Shown here piece after piece: positions 24,060-33,263 of a stretch of DNA of 64,000 bases. Source of the DNA: RBC074 sp964645355 (lineage in GTDB: Bacteria > Acidobacteriota > Blastocatellia > RBC074); assembly GCA_964645355.1 (NCBI GenBank), contig CAZXZU010000001.1, forward strand, positions 1 to 64,000, given 5' to 3'. Numbering within the stretch: position 1 is the first letter of the stretch; each line of letters begins with the position of its first letter. Below the pieces are notes generated by a model. The model was not told the DNA's origin. It worked only from the letters and a program-made list of their open reading frames with translations, and ran no database searches. The translations under genes and the position numbers were made by a program.

Positions 24060-26453
24060 TCACCGACTAATTTGTCTTGGTTGATCGCGTCTGATCGGCG
24101 AACGCGGCGCAGCCATATCCAGCGTGATGGTCACTTCACCGCTTTGGTCAATTATCGTCGCCACGGTTTGCGCGATGCGGCCATAAACCGCCGTCACGTT
24201 GTACGAACCTTTGAACCCGCGCGTTGCAAACTTGCCAGTCGCATCGCTGGCTCCGACGGCGTTCGTCCACCATTCGCGGAAAAGCAGATCGTTGTAAACC
24301 AGAGCGTTTGGCTTCGAAGACCAGTCGGCGCGGTACATTGCTCCCAAAGGCAGCCAGTGCGACCGTTCCCAGAATCCCCACATCAGAAAATCAGTGAACT
24401 TCGGCTGGCTGAAAATCATCGTCATCACATCGCGAGTATATTCGGCTTGCAGTTCTTCGTCGGCCATATTGATGTCGAACTCGGTCACGGCCAGTTGAAC
24501 CGGCAGAGCCGCGAACCGTTCGATGATCGTTTGCATCAACGCTGGCGGAGTGATGCGGTTGAAATGTCCCTGCAAGCCTACGCCGTCAACCGGAGCGCCG
24601 TTGTTCAGCATCCATTTGGTCAGTTCAAAAAGATAGTTTTGATGATTCACGTCCGCTCCGCCCGCCGCCAGAATGTCGTAATCGTTGACGAACAGTTGCG
24701 CTTGCGGTTCCAGGTTTCGCGCCAGTTGAAACCAGCGAACGATTTCCGCATTGCCCAGCTTGCCGTTCGATTGCTGGGTGTTGCCGACGGCGATGCGGCC
24801 TTGAATGTCGAAGTTCGTGTAAGGCTCGTTGACCACATCCCACTGGTAACATTTCCCGCCGGCATTTTCAGGTTTCAGAACGTCGGCGAAGTGCTGATCA
24901 ATTCGCGCTTTCAAAGCGTCGCCAGTCAAACTGCGAACGTTCGCCGGCAAGTTGTCATTGCTCGGCCAGATCAAATTGTGTCCGCGCACCGGCAGGTTTT
25001 GATTCTTCAACCAGGCGAAAGCATCCATCGTCGCTTGCCGATTCCACGAAACCCAATCTTCCCAGAAAGGCCACTTCAAATCGTTTTCCAAAACCGTCGT
25101 CGTGAAGTGCGAAGACACGCGCGAACGGTATTGCTCACGATCCGCCGCCGTTTGCCCGTTGCCAGCAAGGAGTTGCGCCGTCACTGCCGAGCCAAACTTG
25201 AAAGCGTGATTGGTTTGCTGAACGAAAACCAAAGCGCCAGCAAGCGGATTGCCGTCGCGATCAAGCACGCGAACGTTCAAATCGCCTTTGCGATGTTGGT
25301 TGATGCGTTCGATTGCCGCCTGCCGCCAGACAGCGTTGGCTTCGCCGCGCCCCGGATAGTAGTACTCGGTTTTGAATTGAGACAGGCTGACCGTCTGGCC
25401 GTAATTGTTCAAACTGATTCCGCCGATTTCAAACTTCTGCGGCCCGTAAGCGAACTGGAAAATCAGATTGACTTGCCCGGCGGCAAACGTGTCGTGAGCT
25501 TTGAATGGAAACTGATAAAAGCGCCATTCGCTGCTGTCGGTCGGGAAATTGACGTTGATTGCTTTGTCGTAAGGCGATGCGCCGCGTTCAAAAACCACCT
25601 GGCTGCGAATCGTTGCGCTGCCGCCGGGTTCCAGCTTGCGCGCCCAAAACGACAGCAACAGCACATCGCCTTTCTGCACCGCCGAAGCCGAATTCCATCC
25701 CATCGCCGAACGGTAAACCTGATCGGAATCGCCATTGGTCGAAAGCTGAATCGCTTGCAGAAAACTCTGTCCGTTGACGTTGACCACCGAAGCCGCCCCG
25801 CCAATTTGCGAATCGAAGTAACGAAAGAAACTGCTGTAAACGTTGGCTGGCAAAACCGAAACCGGTTCGACCGTCACTGGCGGAATCCGCCCCAAACTGA
25901 CCAAACCGATTCCGCCAATTTCAAACATCTGCGGCCCGTGCGCGAAATGAAAAGCGACTTGCGCTTCGCCCGCCGCGTAACTGGCCGCAGCCTTGAACGG
26001 AATGCTGTACTTCGTCCACGTCGCGCCATCGCAGGGAAAAGTCGTGTAAAGCGATAGAGTTCCAGTGGCGTCGGCTTTCTCGAACCCGACAAAACCTCGA
26101 ATGTTGTTGCCGTCCTGCGGCGCGACTTTGCGAACCCAGAAAGTCAGTTGCAGATTGTCGCCTTGAACGACAGCTTGCGCGGTACGAAAAAACAATCCGG
26201 CGTCGTTAAGGTTTGCCGCAGTCCCGCCGACCGTCACGCGGTAGCCTTGAGCGAACGATTGCCCGCTGACCGTGATCGGCTCGGCTTTCGCATTCGCTCC
26301 GACATCGCCGCTGAAACCGTAAATGTCTCCGGGCAAAACCGGAGTCCCCGATTGCCCAAGCGCCGCCACCGACGCCAGACAAATCAACAAAACCGCGTTG
26401 AACACCTGGGCAAGAAAAAGCTCTCGCCCAAAACCTTGACTGGGAATTTGCAT
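24060..26453 (-). CDS. Exported GH10 endo-1,4-beta-xylanase with two carbohydrate-binding modules
   Basis: This 797-residue protein has a signal peptide (VFNAVLLICLASVAALG). Two similar beta-sandwich domains follow at about 40-190 and 205-350, each ending in a KFEIGGI- or MFEIGGI-type strand (CBM4/9-like). The GH10 barrel spans about 380-700, with GHNLIWPS, the acid/base Glu543 in DVVNEPY and the nucleophile Glu658 in VTEFDIN. The C-terminus (FKGSYNVTAVYGRIAQTVAT) looks like a small beta domain. It hydrolyses xylan backbone linkages outside the cytoplasm. Confidence 0.93.
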   Translation of the reverse strand: MQIPSQGFGRELFLAQVFNAVLLICLASVAALGQSGTPVLPGDIYGFSGDVGANAKAEPITVSGQSFAQGYRVTVGGTAANLNDAGLFFRTAQAVVQGDNLQLTFWVRKVAPQDGNNIRGFVGFEKADATGTLSLYTTFPCDGATWTKYSIPFKAAASYAAGEAQVAFHFAHGPQMFEIGGIGLVSLGRIPPVTVEPVSVLPANVYSSFFRYFDSQIGGAASVVNVNGQSFLQAIQLSTNGDSDQVYRSAMGWNSASAVQKGDVLLLSFWARKLEPGGSATIRSQVVFERGASPYDKAINVNFPTDSSEWRFYQFPFKAHDTFAAGQVNLIFQFAYGPQKFEIGGISLNNYGQTVSLSQFKTEYYYPGRGEANAVWRQAAIERINQHRKGDLNVRVLDRDGNPLAGALVFVQQTNHAFKFGSAVTAQLLAGNGQTAADREQYRSRVSSHFTTTVLENDLKWPFWEDWVSWNRQATMDAFAWLKNQNLPVRGHNLIWPSNDNLPANVRSLTGDALKARIDQHFADVLKPENAGGKCYQWDVVNEPYTNFDIQGRIAVGNTQQSNGKLGNAEIVRWFQLARNLEPQAQLFVNDYDILAAGGADVNHQNYLFELTKWMLNNGAPVDGVGLQGHFNRITPPALMQTIIERFAALPVQLAVTEFDINMADEELQAEYTRDVMTMIFSQPKFTDFLMWGFWERSHWLPLGAMYRADWSSKPNALVYNDLLFREWWTNAVGASDATGKFATRGFKGSYNVTAVYGRIAQTVATIIDQSGEVTITLDMAAPRSPIRRDQPRQISR

Positions 26454-26596
26454 AGACCTCTCTTTGAAATCGTTTGATGTTTTCGGAATTGCCGCGCCAG
26501 TTTAGCCGCCCGTCGCCTTTGTGTGTAGCCCCCAACGCATTATCATCGCCGCGTTTCAAACCGGCTGGCTGTTGGCTGGCTGATGACAAAATTTTT

Positions 26597-26678
26597 CCCA
26601 CGAAGTCACACGAAGTATCACGAAGAAAAACAAAGCCGTCTGTTTTCCCTTCGTGTTTTCTTCGTGTGCCTTCGTGGG
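26597..26678. repeat. CACGAAG inverted repeat upstream of the NTF2-like gene
   Basis: CCCACGAAGTCACACGAAGT and CACGAAG face CTTCGTGTTTTCTTCGTGTG and CCTTCGTGGG, with about 30 bp between the arms. The element ends about 20 bp before the start codon of the next gene. Confidence 0.85.
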
Positions 26679-26697
26679 CGAAAACCGGGGGACGATT

Positions 26698-27156
26698 ATG
26701 AAAACTCTGACGCTCATTATTTTGCTCGTAGCTCTGACCGCCGCATCCGCTCAGACGCCGAAGAAAACTGCGACCGGCATTGATCCCGAAATCGAAGCCG
26801 CCGCAATGAAGTTGCTGGACGAGTATATGGCTGGCTGGAACAAGAAGGATTTGGAGGCTTGGGAGCGGACGTTTCACTTTCCACATTACCGGCTGGCCAG
26901 CGGCAGGATGAGCGTTCTGGAAAAGCCCGGCCAACAAGACGCAACGCGAATCTGGCAAGCGATCACCGACTGGCATCACAGCAAATGGGATCGCCGCCGC
27001 ATCGTTCACGCCTCAGCCGACAAAATTCACGTGGACACAAAATTCACTCGCTACCGCGCCGACGGTTCTCGCATCGGCAGCTACGAATCGCTGTACATTT
27101 TGACGAAAGAAAATGGCCGCTGGGGAGTCAAACTTCGCTCCAGTTTCGCGCAATGA
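26698..27156 (+). CDS. Small exported NTF2-like (SnoaL/DUF4440 type) protein
   Basis: This 152-residue protein has a signal peptide (MKTLTLIILLVALTAASA). The mature part (AAAMKLLDEYMAGWNKKDLEAW, KIHVDTKFTRYRADGS, LYILTKENGRWGVKLRSSF) has the helix-then-sheet order of the SnoaL/NTF2-like fold. I see no catalytic residues. The start at 26698 is preceded by a GGGGGA stretch at the edge of the CACGAAG repeat; the upstream in-frame ATG at 26653 would translate the repeat. Confidence 0.75.
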   Translation: MKTLTLIILLVALTAASAQTPKKTATGIDPEIEAAAMKLLDEYMAGWNKKDLEAWERTFHFPHYRLASGRMSVLEKPGQQDATRIWQAITDWHHSKWDRRRIVHASADKIHVDTKFTRYRADGSRIGSYESLYILTKENGRWGVKLRSSFAQ

Positions 27157-27198
27157 AAACGGAGGTGTTGATATGCGGCGATTCTGTTTGCCGGAAGC

Positions 27199-27660
27199 TC
27201 ACTGCTTCAGTCTTGGATCGAAGCTGAAAGGAATAGCTTGTCCGATGATAAGCCTTGAGAAATCCTGATGCTGCGGGTTGATCAGGTAATTGAATTCTGT
27301 CGGGATGATGATGGAAGGAACTTTGAGCAGCAACGAACGCTCACTCTTGATCCAGTCAGTTCCGAGAGTCTGGGTGGTCACAGGCGGATTCTCGTCCTGC
27401 CAGTCAGCGGGCAGCGATGCGATGTCAATTGCCTCCACGCTCGCTTCAGAAGGAGCAGTGATTTCAAAACTGACGTAATCGGACGGGAGTGTTTGTGATG
27501 AGAAATGAACCAGGCATTCCAACGCTGCCAGCGACAAAGAACCAGCCGTATAAACCACCTCCACCCCCCTGCGATTCCAACGCCCACCGGCTAGCGACGC
27601 TCCCAATCCGGTGAAGGCTGTCGTCTGATGACGCGCGCTGCAAAGGCGATACAGGCGCAT
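27199..27660 (-). CDS. RES-domain toxin (NAD+ phosphorylase/hydrolase type)
   Basis: This 153-residue protein has the RES-domain marks: Arg in MRLYRLCSAR, GGRWNRRGVEVVYTAGSLSL near residue 26 and the later ERSLLLKVPSIIIPTEFNYL and NPQHQDF. Proteins of this family, such as MbcT, Res and ParT, deplete NAD+ or ADP-ribosylate a target. The ATG overlaps the stop of the antitoxin gene (TGATG), the usual order and coupling for this system. Confidence 0.92.
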   Translation of the reverse strand: MRLYRLCSARHQTTAFTGLGASLAGGRWNRRGVEVVYTAGSLSLAALECLVHFSSQTLPSDYVSFEITAPSEASVEAIDIASLPADWQDENPPVTTQTLGTDWIKSERSLLLKVPSIIIPTEFNYLINPQHQDFSRLIIGQAIPFSFDPRLKQ

Positions 27661-28094
27661 CAACTGAACACTCCGTGTTCAATCCGAATCAGAACATCTT
27701 CGACCTGCTTCGCTCCTTCATCGGTATCGAGCAAATCAAGCGGCGTCTGCATGCTCAGCGCGCGGTTCGGTTCCTTAAGCCAGATTTCCGCCTTCTCGCG
27801 CGAACCGAAGACCTCTTCCATACGGGCAATCAGGCGCGCCAACCGATAAAGCCGATCCGACTCGACAGGATCGAGCCGATTGCTGGCTTTCCGCCTGGCC
27901 CAGGCGCGATCTGAAACGGCAATGATCCGTTGCGTGGCCACATCCGGAATCTGGTAAAGCCTTGTCAGGTAAGTCACAGCGTCGAATTTGATCCCTTTCC
28001 TGATGGCTGGAATCAGCGTCTGCGTTCTGATAACTGTCTTGCCAAGCAATTTCGTTCCACCCAATATCTCGATGATCTTTTCGGTTTCCGTCAT
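27660..28094 (-). CDS. Xre/MbcA/ParS-type antitoxin
   Basis: This 144-residue protein starts at the ATG with its A at 28094, with AGGAGAC upstream. The N-terminal half (LGGTKLLGKTVIRTQTLIPAIRKG) fits the helix-turn-helix region of Xre-type antitoxins. The C-terminal half (RLARLIARMEEVFGSREKAEIWLKEPNRAL...TPLDLLDT) is the DUF2384 domain that blocks RES toxins. It is expected to neutralise the RES toxin encoded next and repress the pair's promoter. Confidence 0.92.
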   Translation of the reverse strand: MTETEKIIEILGGTKLLGKTVIRTQTLIPAIRKGIKFDAVTYLTRLYQIPDVATQRIIAVSDRAWARRKASNRLDPVESDRLYRLARLIARMEEVFGSREKAEIWLKEPNRALSMQTPLDLLDTDEGAKQVEDVLIRIEHGVFS

Positions 28095-28222
28095 ATTGTC
28101 TCCTGTTTTGCTAACTGGCTTGGATGCTAGGCCGTTTCGGTAAAATGAGCAATTGCTCTTCTGCCCGTACGGTGAATGCATCCTGAAGTAGTCTCAGCGC
28201 AAGCCCCTTTATAAATTTTCCT

Positions 28223-28252
28223 TTGGGTTCAAGTGAAGTTCTTACGTATACT
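28223..28252 (+). promoter_or_regulatory. Possible sigma70-type promoter for the Gabija pair
   Basis: TTGGGT at 28223-28228 and TATACT at 28247-28252, 18 bp apart, are a fair match to -35 and -10 boxes, about 90 bp before the first gene. This is a visual match only. Confidence 0.35.
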
Positions 28253-28345
28253 TTAACCCTCGGCAATGATTAAACCGGCCCCGCTAAATTGTCTCGCGTA
28301 GATTTCTAAACCGAATAACGACGAATGACTGCAGGAACTCAACCA

Positions 28346-30409
28346 ATGAAAATTGAATCCATAACTATTCGCGGTTTCCGCTGCTTTGACGAAATAGGCC
28401 AGACTATCAACCTGGATGACTTTACCTGCTTCGTTGGCCCAAATGCATCTGGTAAAACAGCGGCAATGTTAGCGTTGAGCAAGCTGTTTGGCGAAAACAA
28501 TGCTCAGCGTCAAATCCTCTCCCAAGATTTCCATTTGACTCTTGGTGAAGACTTGAATGCGAAACCTTCCCGCCATTTGATGATTGAATGTAGGCTTGCA
28601 TTTCCAGAATTTGAGGGTAATTCAACCGCAAGCAGCGTAGCCATTCCCGAAACGTTCAAGCAAATGATTGTAGATAAACCAGGAGGGACGCCATATTGTC
28701 GTGTGCGACTGGAAGCAACCTGGTCGAACGATGACGACACGCCCACAGGAGATGTAAGACAAGACCTATGGTGGGTTTTGACAAGTTCGGATGATCCGGC
28801 AATCGTCGAAAGTAATCGTCACCCAATGCGTGCCGGTAATCGCGGGAAGATTCGAGTTGTCTATGTGCCAGCCGCACGTGATCCAGATCAACAGATTCGC
28901 GTTACGACTTCGACCAGTTTTGGGCGCTTGCTGAAATCCATTTTTTGGAATGGCGCAGACAAACCGGTGAAAGAAATTCTCCTACAACTCCAAAATCAGC
29001 TTTCGGGGTTGACCGGCATTCAGACTATTAGCTATGAAGTGCAGTCGTCTTGGAGTGGATTCTATCCTGGGCGCGTAGCCAAAGAAGTCGCGTTACGTGC
29101 GCTTGAAGAAGACCCCGATTCGCTCCTTAAACTTCTTGTCCCAACGTTTAGACCTGGAGATGACGGTGGAACCATAACCACAGACGAATTAAGCGATGGT
29201 CTGAAATCACTATTTTCAATTTCGCTTTCGTTGGGTCTTTTTCGTGTCGAAGAATCGTTGCGGAAATCGGCAGAAACTTTAGGATTCAATCCTGAAGTTG
29301 CCCATAAGCTGCCGATGCTAACTGTTTTCGCAGTTGAAGAACCCGAAAACCATCTATCGCCCCATTACCTCGGGCGAGTGATGAGTGAATTGACCAGCAT
29401 CGTTGATGACAGTCAGGCTCAAGTCATTGTTTCCAGCCACTCCCCATCTATTCTTGGCCGAGTTAAGCCTGACCGTGTTCGATACTTTCTTGGAGACGAA
29501 AGAACTCGTCAAACTCAGGTCAAGCCAGTTCCTCTTCCAAAAAACAAAGACGACGAGGCTTACAAATTTATCCGCGAAGCTGTGCGCGGTTTCCCTGAAC
29601 TTTACTTCGCTCATTTGGTCATTCTTGGCGAAGGCCCGTCTGAGGAAATCGTGTTGCGACGCTTGTTTGAAGCGAGCGAAGCGCCTCTGGACAAGCACTT
29701 CATTTCAGTTGTCCCACTTGGCGGCAGACACGTCAACCATTTCTGGCGATTGTTGCAAGGACTAGGCATCCGATACTTAACGTTGCTTGATCTTGATCGA
29801 GAAAAAGAAGGAGCAGGTTGGGGCAGAGTGCAATATGTGCGAGACCAACTTATTCAATGGTATGGCAAAGGGCACGAAAAATTGCAGTGGACGACGAGCA
29901 GTGGGGAGTTGAAATCTCTCGAAGACGAAGCCTACGAAAATCTTGGCGGCAAATCTGATTCCGACATCGAAAGAATGAACACGTGGCTTAGGTTCTTCGA
30001 GAAGCGGTTCGGTGTCTACTTTTCAGCACCGCTTGATTTGGACTTTGCGATGTTGGAGGCATTCCCTGAAACCTACAAAAGTCTTGCGCCTAAAAATGGA
30101 GGCCCTCGGCTTCCAAATCCTGACGAGCCAAACTATCGAAACGAGGTTAAACAGCGAATGAAGCAAGTGCTGGCGGCGGACGTGTCAAAAGCCACAGTTA
30201 AACTTGGAGAAACTTACTCAGAGTCGCAGCAAGAGCTTTTCGCTTGGTATAAATATCTTTTCGTTGACGGGGCGAAAAAGCCGACAAACCACATGCTGGC
30301 ACTTTCCAAGATTGAGCTAAGCGACCTCGCAGCCAATGCTCCCGGTGTATTGAAAGAGCTTGTGAAACGGGCGCAGACGCTCATTAAAGAAGAGAATGGA
30401 GGTGCTTGA
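28346..30409 (+). CDS. gajA: OLD-family ATPase/TOPRIM nuclease, GajA of a Gabija-type system
   Basis: This protein has 687 residues from the ATG at 28346 (AGGAA eight bases before); an ATG at 28325 would add seven. The N-terminus is an ABC-type ATPase: Walker A GPNASGKT near residues 31-38, Walker B VFAVEEPENHLS near 330 and the VIVSSHSPSIL His loop. A TOPRIM nuclease domain follows, with its Glu in LGEGPSEE near 428 and Asp-x-Asp in LLDLDREKEG near 481. In Gabija, GajA is a nuclease held off by nucleotides and activated on phage infection. It is longer than the best-known GajA, by roughly 100 residues. Four-base TGATG-type coupling to the helicase gene supports the assignment. Confidence 0.85.
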   Translation: MKIESITIRGFRCFDEIGQTINLDDFTCFVGPNASGKTAAMLALSKLFGENNAQRQILSQDFHLTLGEDLNAKPSRHLMIECRLAFPEFEGNSTASSVAIPETFKQMIVDKPGGTPYCRVRLEATWSNDDDTPTGDVRQDLWWVLTSSDDPAIVESNRHPMRAGNRGKIRVVYVPAARDPDQQIRVTTSTSFGRLLKSIFWNGADKPVKEILLQLQNQLSGLTGIQTISYEVQSSWSGFYPGRVAKEVALRALEEDPDSLLKLLVPTFRPGDDGGTITTDELSDGLKSLFSISLSLGLFRVEESLRKSAETLGFNPEVAHKLPMLTVFAVEEPENHLSPHYLGRVMSELTSIVDDSQAQVIVSSHSPSILGRVKPDRVRYFLGDERTRQTQVKPVPLPKNKDDEAYKFIREAVRGFPELYFAHLVILGEGPSEEIVLRRLFEASEAPLDKHFISVVPLGGRHVNHFWRLLQGLGIRYLTLLDLDREKEGAGWGRVQYVRDQLIQWYGKGHEKLQWTTSSGELKSLEDEAYENLGGKSDSDIERMNTWLRFFEKRFGVYFSAPLDLDFAMLEAFPETYKSLAPKNGGPRLPNPDEPNYRNEVKQRMKQVLAADVSKATVKLGETYSESQQELFAWYKYLFVDGAKKPTNHMLALSKIELSDLAANAPGVLKELVKRAQTLIKEENGGA

Positions 30410-32277
30410 TGCCACTTATTGATGCTGAGAACTGGAAGCCAGTAGGCGTTGAATCCTTAGAACCGGTAGCTCTAAATGTCGTTCGATCTGACCGAAATAC
30501 GCTCGTTAAAGCTGGCCCTGGTGCGGGAAAGACCGAGCTTCTCGCTCAGCGAGCCTGGTTCCTTCTTGAAACAGGAACCTGCCCGCCTCCTTACCGAATC
30601 CTTGCCATCTCATTCAAGGTGGACGCCGCAAAGAATCTTGCTGAGCGTGTAAAAAAACGTTGCGGCGACAGAGCGCAACGCTTTGATTCACTCACACTTG
30701 ATGCTTTCGCCAAGGGACTTGTTGATCGTTTCAGACTTGCTCTACCAGATGAATGGCGCCCTCAGCTTGGGTACGAAGTTATGCCCAGTGGAGCGAGCGT
30801 GTCTGCTATGCGCGAATGGTTAATAACAGGAGGAATTTATAAGGAAAGCCTTCTTCAGAAAACCCGTGAGCAAGTTCGGCTACTGTTTAACCAACTCTCT
30901 GATGGTCAGGCGCTGCCCTATCCTGAAAGTGAAGCCCAAAGCACCTTTCAGCGAGACAGTTTACGCTGTTGGCGAAGACAGCTTGATCAATCTCCTGGTC
31001 AACCAAGTCTTACTTTTCCCATGTTGAATCGTTTGGCCGTGTTTTTGCTCAGATCAAACCCAAAGCTAACGATTGCGCTGCGAGCGACCTATCACGTTGT
31101 TTTTCTCGACGAATTTCAAGACACCACTGCTGCTCAGTACGACCTGATACGAGCGGCATTCCAAGATTCTAGCGCAGTGTTAACCACTGTCGGGGACAGC
31201 AAACAACGCATTATGCTTTTCGCGGGAGCGATGCCCAACGTGTTTGAGACCTATTTATCGGAGTTCCAGGCTGAGACACATTATTTAACAAGCAATTATC
31301 GCTCTGTTCCTGAACTGGTGCGTATACAGCACGTTATCGCGCAAATTGTGGAATCCTGGACGCCTCCAGTGACAGCCGCCAAAACAGATTCTTCTGGTGG
31401 TTGCACAATTCTGGAATTTAGCAACTCGGAAGATGAAGCCAATCATCTGGCGACATTGATTGAACAAAGCCTCAACAAAGGCCTGAAGCCACGCGATTTT
31501 TGCATCCTTGTTCGTCAAAAAACTCCAGATATGATCAGAATCTTGCAAGATATTTTGAAAAAACGGGGCATTAAACTGCGTGACGAATCGAATCTTCAAG
31601 ACCTTCTTACTGAACCGGTCGTAGAGTTCCTGCTTGCAATCTTACGACTCTCCACAAGGCAACGTGATGCTGAGGCTTGGGAGACGCTGACAAACAAAGT
31701 GGCTTTGCTGTACGGCTTGGACACAGACGATGACGCCGTAAAAATTGAACAGGAATCCAAAAAACTGCTCCGACATGCCAAAGATAAATTCGATGTAGAG
31801 ATAGCCATCAAGTCTCTGCCAGCCGAACTCGTCTCTGTTGTTGGCTCTGCAAGGTTTCACTCGGTGTATCGGCAATACGGGAATGGAGAATACCTAGACA
31901 AAACAGTTGGCAGGCTAGCTGCTGAATTACAGAGTGCCATGGAAGCAAACGATTCTGCATATAAGGAGGCCATTGACGACTTAATCGGCGTTGATGCAAT
32001 TCCAGCCATCACGATCCACAAAAGTAAGGGCTTGGAATTTCACACGATTATCTTTCTTGGCCTTGAAGACTCTCAATTATGGAATTTCTCAAAGCAATCG
32101 GACGAAGAAAAACGCGGGTTCTTCGTCGCCTTTTCCCGTGCTATTGAGCAGGTTTATTTCACGTTTTCTGATGTGCGTAATGGAAGGTCTAACGCGAGAA
32201 CGCAGATCAATGAGCTTTACAGTACCTTGCAACAAGCAGGCGTTGATACTGAGAATCATAGGCCTGTTGAGGTTTAA
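30409..32277 (+). CDS. gajB: UvrD/PcrA-like helicase, GajB of a Gabija-type system
   Basis: This 622-residue SF1 helicase has Walker A AGPGAGKTELLAQRA near residues 34-48, motif II VFLDEFQDTT near 233, motif III VGDSKQRIMLFAGA, motif V AITIHKSKGLEF near 533 and motif VI FFVAFSRA. The ATG at 30409 overlaps the stop of gajA and has GGAGGTG upstream. It is longer than the first-described GajB (about 490 residues). A helicase of this kind directly after an OLD-family TOPRIM nuclease is the defining layout of Gabija; a related but distinct OLD/UvrD system remains possible. Confidence 0.85.
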   Translation: MPLIDAENWKPVGVESLEPVALNVVRSDRNTLVKAGPGAGKTELLAQRAWFLLETGTCPPPYRILAISFKVDAAKNLAERVKKRCGDRAQRFDSLTLDAFAKGLVDRFRLALPDEWRPQLGYEVMPSGASVSAMREWLITGGIYKESLLQKTREQVRLLFNQLSDGQALPYPESEAQSTFQRDSLRCWRRQLDQSPGQPSLTFPMLNRLAVFLLRSNPKLTIALRATYHVVFLDEFQDTTAAQYDLIRAAFQDSSAVLTTVGDSKQRIMLFAGAMPNVFETYLSEFQAETHYLTSNYRSVPELVRIQHVIAQIVESWTPPVTAAKTDSSGGCTILEFSNSEDEANHLATLIEQSLNKGLKPRDFCILVRQKTPDMIRILQDILKKRGIKLRDESNLQDLLTEPVVEFLLAILRLSTRQRDAEAWETLTNKVALLYGLDTDDDAVKIEQESKKLLRHAKDKFDVEIAIKSLPAELVSVVGSARFHSVYRQYGNGEYLDKTVGRLAAELQSAMEANDSAYKEAIDDLIGVDAIPAITIHKSKGLEFHTIIFLGLEDSQLWNFSKQSDEEKRGFFVAFSRAIEQVYFTFSDVRNGRSNARTQINELYSTLQQAGVDTENHRPVEV

Positions 32278-32367
32278 AAATCTTCTCAGTCCCTATCTTT
32301 AGCGTTATGAAGCGAACTCTGGATAAGGCTACAATGCGCCGCGCAATCCTTCGACAGGAGAATCCGT

Positions 32368-32799
32368 ATGTCACAAACCATAACTTTGAATTTGCCGGAA
32401 AGCTTTGTTCAACCGCTGGAAAGAACCATGCGGGCGACGAATCAGCCGATTGAGCAGTTGTTGCTGACCGCGCTGCAAACGGCGCTGCCGCCGCTGGAGG
32501 GTTTGCCGCCGGAGGTGGTCGCCAAACTTGAAGCGTTGGAGTTACTGAGCGACGATTCGCTGCGAAGCGTTTTGTTGGAAACCGTTCCGGCAAAGGTTCA
32601 ACTGCGAATCAGTCAGTTGCTGCAACAGCAGGAAACTTCGCCGTTGAGCGCCGCAGATCAAAAAGAGCTTGATGAACTGCAAGAACAGGCCGACATGGTT
32701 ATGTTGCGGAAGGCGCGTGCTGCCGTGTTGTTGCGCTTTCGAGGTCACCGCTTGCCGACGTTGGCTGAACTTGGCCGCTTAACCGGACTCGGTCAATGA
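32368..32799 (+). CDS. Small helical protein paired with an HNH endonuclease
   Basis: This 143-residue protein has a ribosome site (GACAGGAG) before the ATG. The first 30 residues (TITLNLPESFVQPLERTMRA) look like a ribbon-helix-helix start, and the rest is helical with a coiled-coil-like stretch (LLQQQETSPLSAADQKELDE). Its ATGA stop/start overlap with the next gene shows a fixed pair. I know similar pairs from cyanobacteria and other phyla, but not a function; antitoxin-like or regulatory roles are guesses. Confidence 0.7.
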   Translation: MSQTITLNLPESFVQPLERTMRATNQPIEQLLLTALQTALPPLEGLPPEVVAKLEALELLSDDSLRSVLLETVPAKVQLRISQLLQQQETSPLSAADQKELDELQEQADMVMLRKARAAVLLRFRGHRLPTLAELGRLTGLGQ

Positions 32800-33230
32800 A
32801 ACGTTCGCGTTCTAAATTGTCACCGTCGCTGACTGCCAAAATCAGACGCCAGGCTCTGTATCGCTGCGGTTACTGTTTAAGCAGCGAAATCTTGCTTGGC
32901 GCTCCGATGGAAATCGAACATCTGAGACCATTGGCAATCGGCGGTGCAAGCTCCGAAGACAACTTATGGCTGGCCTGTCGGCGCTGCAACGGATTCAAAA
33001 GCGCGCGAACTGAAGCGGAAGACCCAATAACCAAACAACTCACGGCGCTATTCAACCCTCGCGCTCAAAACTGGCAAGATCATTTTCAATGGAGCGATGA
33101 TGGTTCGATGATTGTCGGCTTAACGCCTTGCGGACGTGCGACCGTGTCTGCGTTGAGACTAAATGCTTCCGGAATCTGCGCGACCCGGCGTTTGTGGGCA
33201 AGCGTGGGCTGGTGGCCTCCAAGCGAATAA
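32796..33230 (+). CDS. HNH endonuclease
   Basis: This 144-residue protein has the HNH fold: CGYCLSSEILLGAPMEIEHL gives the first Cys pair and the catalytic His region, and NLWLACRRCNGFKSART the Asn and second Cys pair. The small size and the LSPSLTAKIRRQALYRCGYC opening resemble stand-alone HNH nucleases. It is coupled by a four-base overlap to the upstream helical protein. It lies 520 bp after the Gabija pair and may be part of the same accessory patch. Confidence 0.88.
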   Translation: MKRSRSKLSPSLTAKIRRQALYRCGYCLSSEILLGAPMEIEHLRPLAIGGASSEDNLWLACRRCNGFKSARTEAEDPITKQLTALFNPRAQNWQDHFQWSDDGSMIVGLTPCGRATVSALRLNASGICATRRLWASVGWWPPSE

Positions 33231-33263
33231 AACCCAACCTCTTCGATTGAAAGGAACTTCTCG

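Noticed and set aside
23956..24063. N-terminal extension of the DoxX protein (first 36 codons of the longest frame)
   Set aside because: It translates the hairpin repeat; a good ribosome site and a normal DoxX start lie downstream at 23955.
23934..26057. Open frame of 707 codons on the plus strand opposite the GH10 gene
   Set aside because: The minus-strand frame has a signal peptide and complete GH10 catalytic motifs; the plus frame is Arg/Gln-rich and has no recognisable domain.
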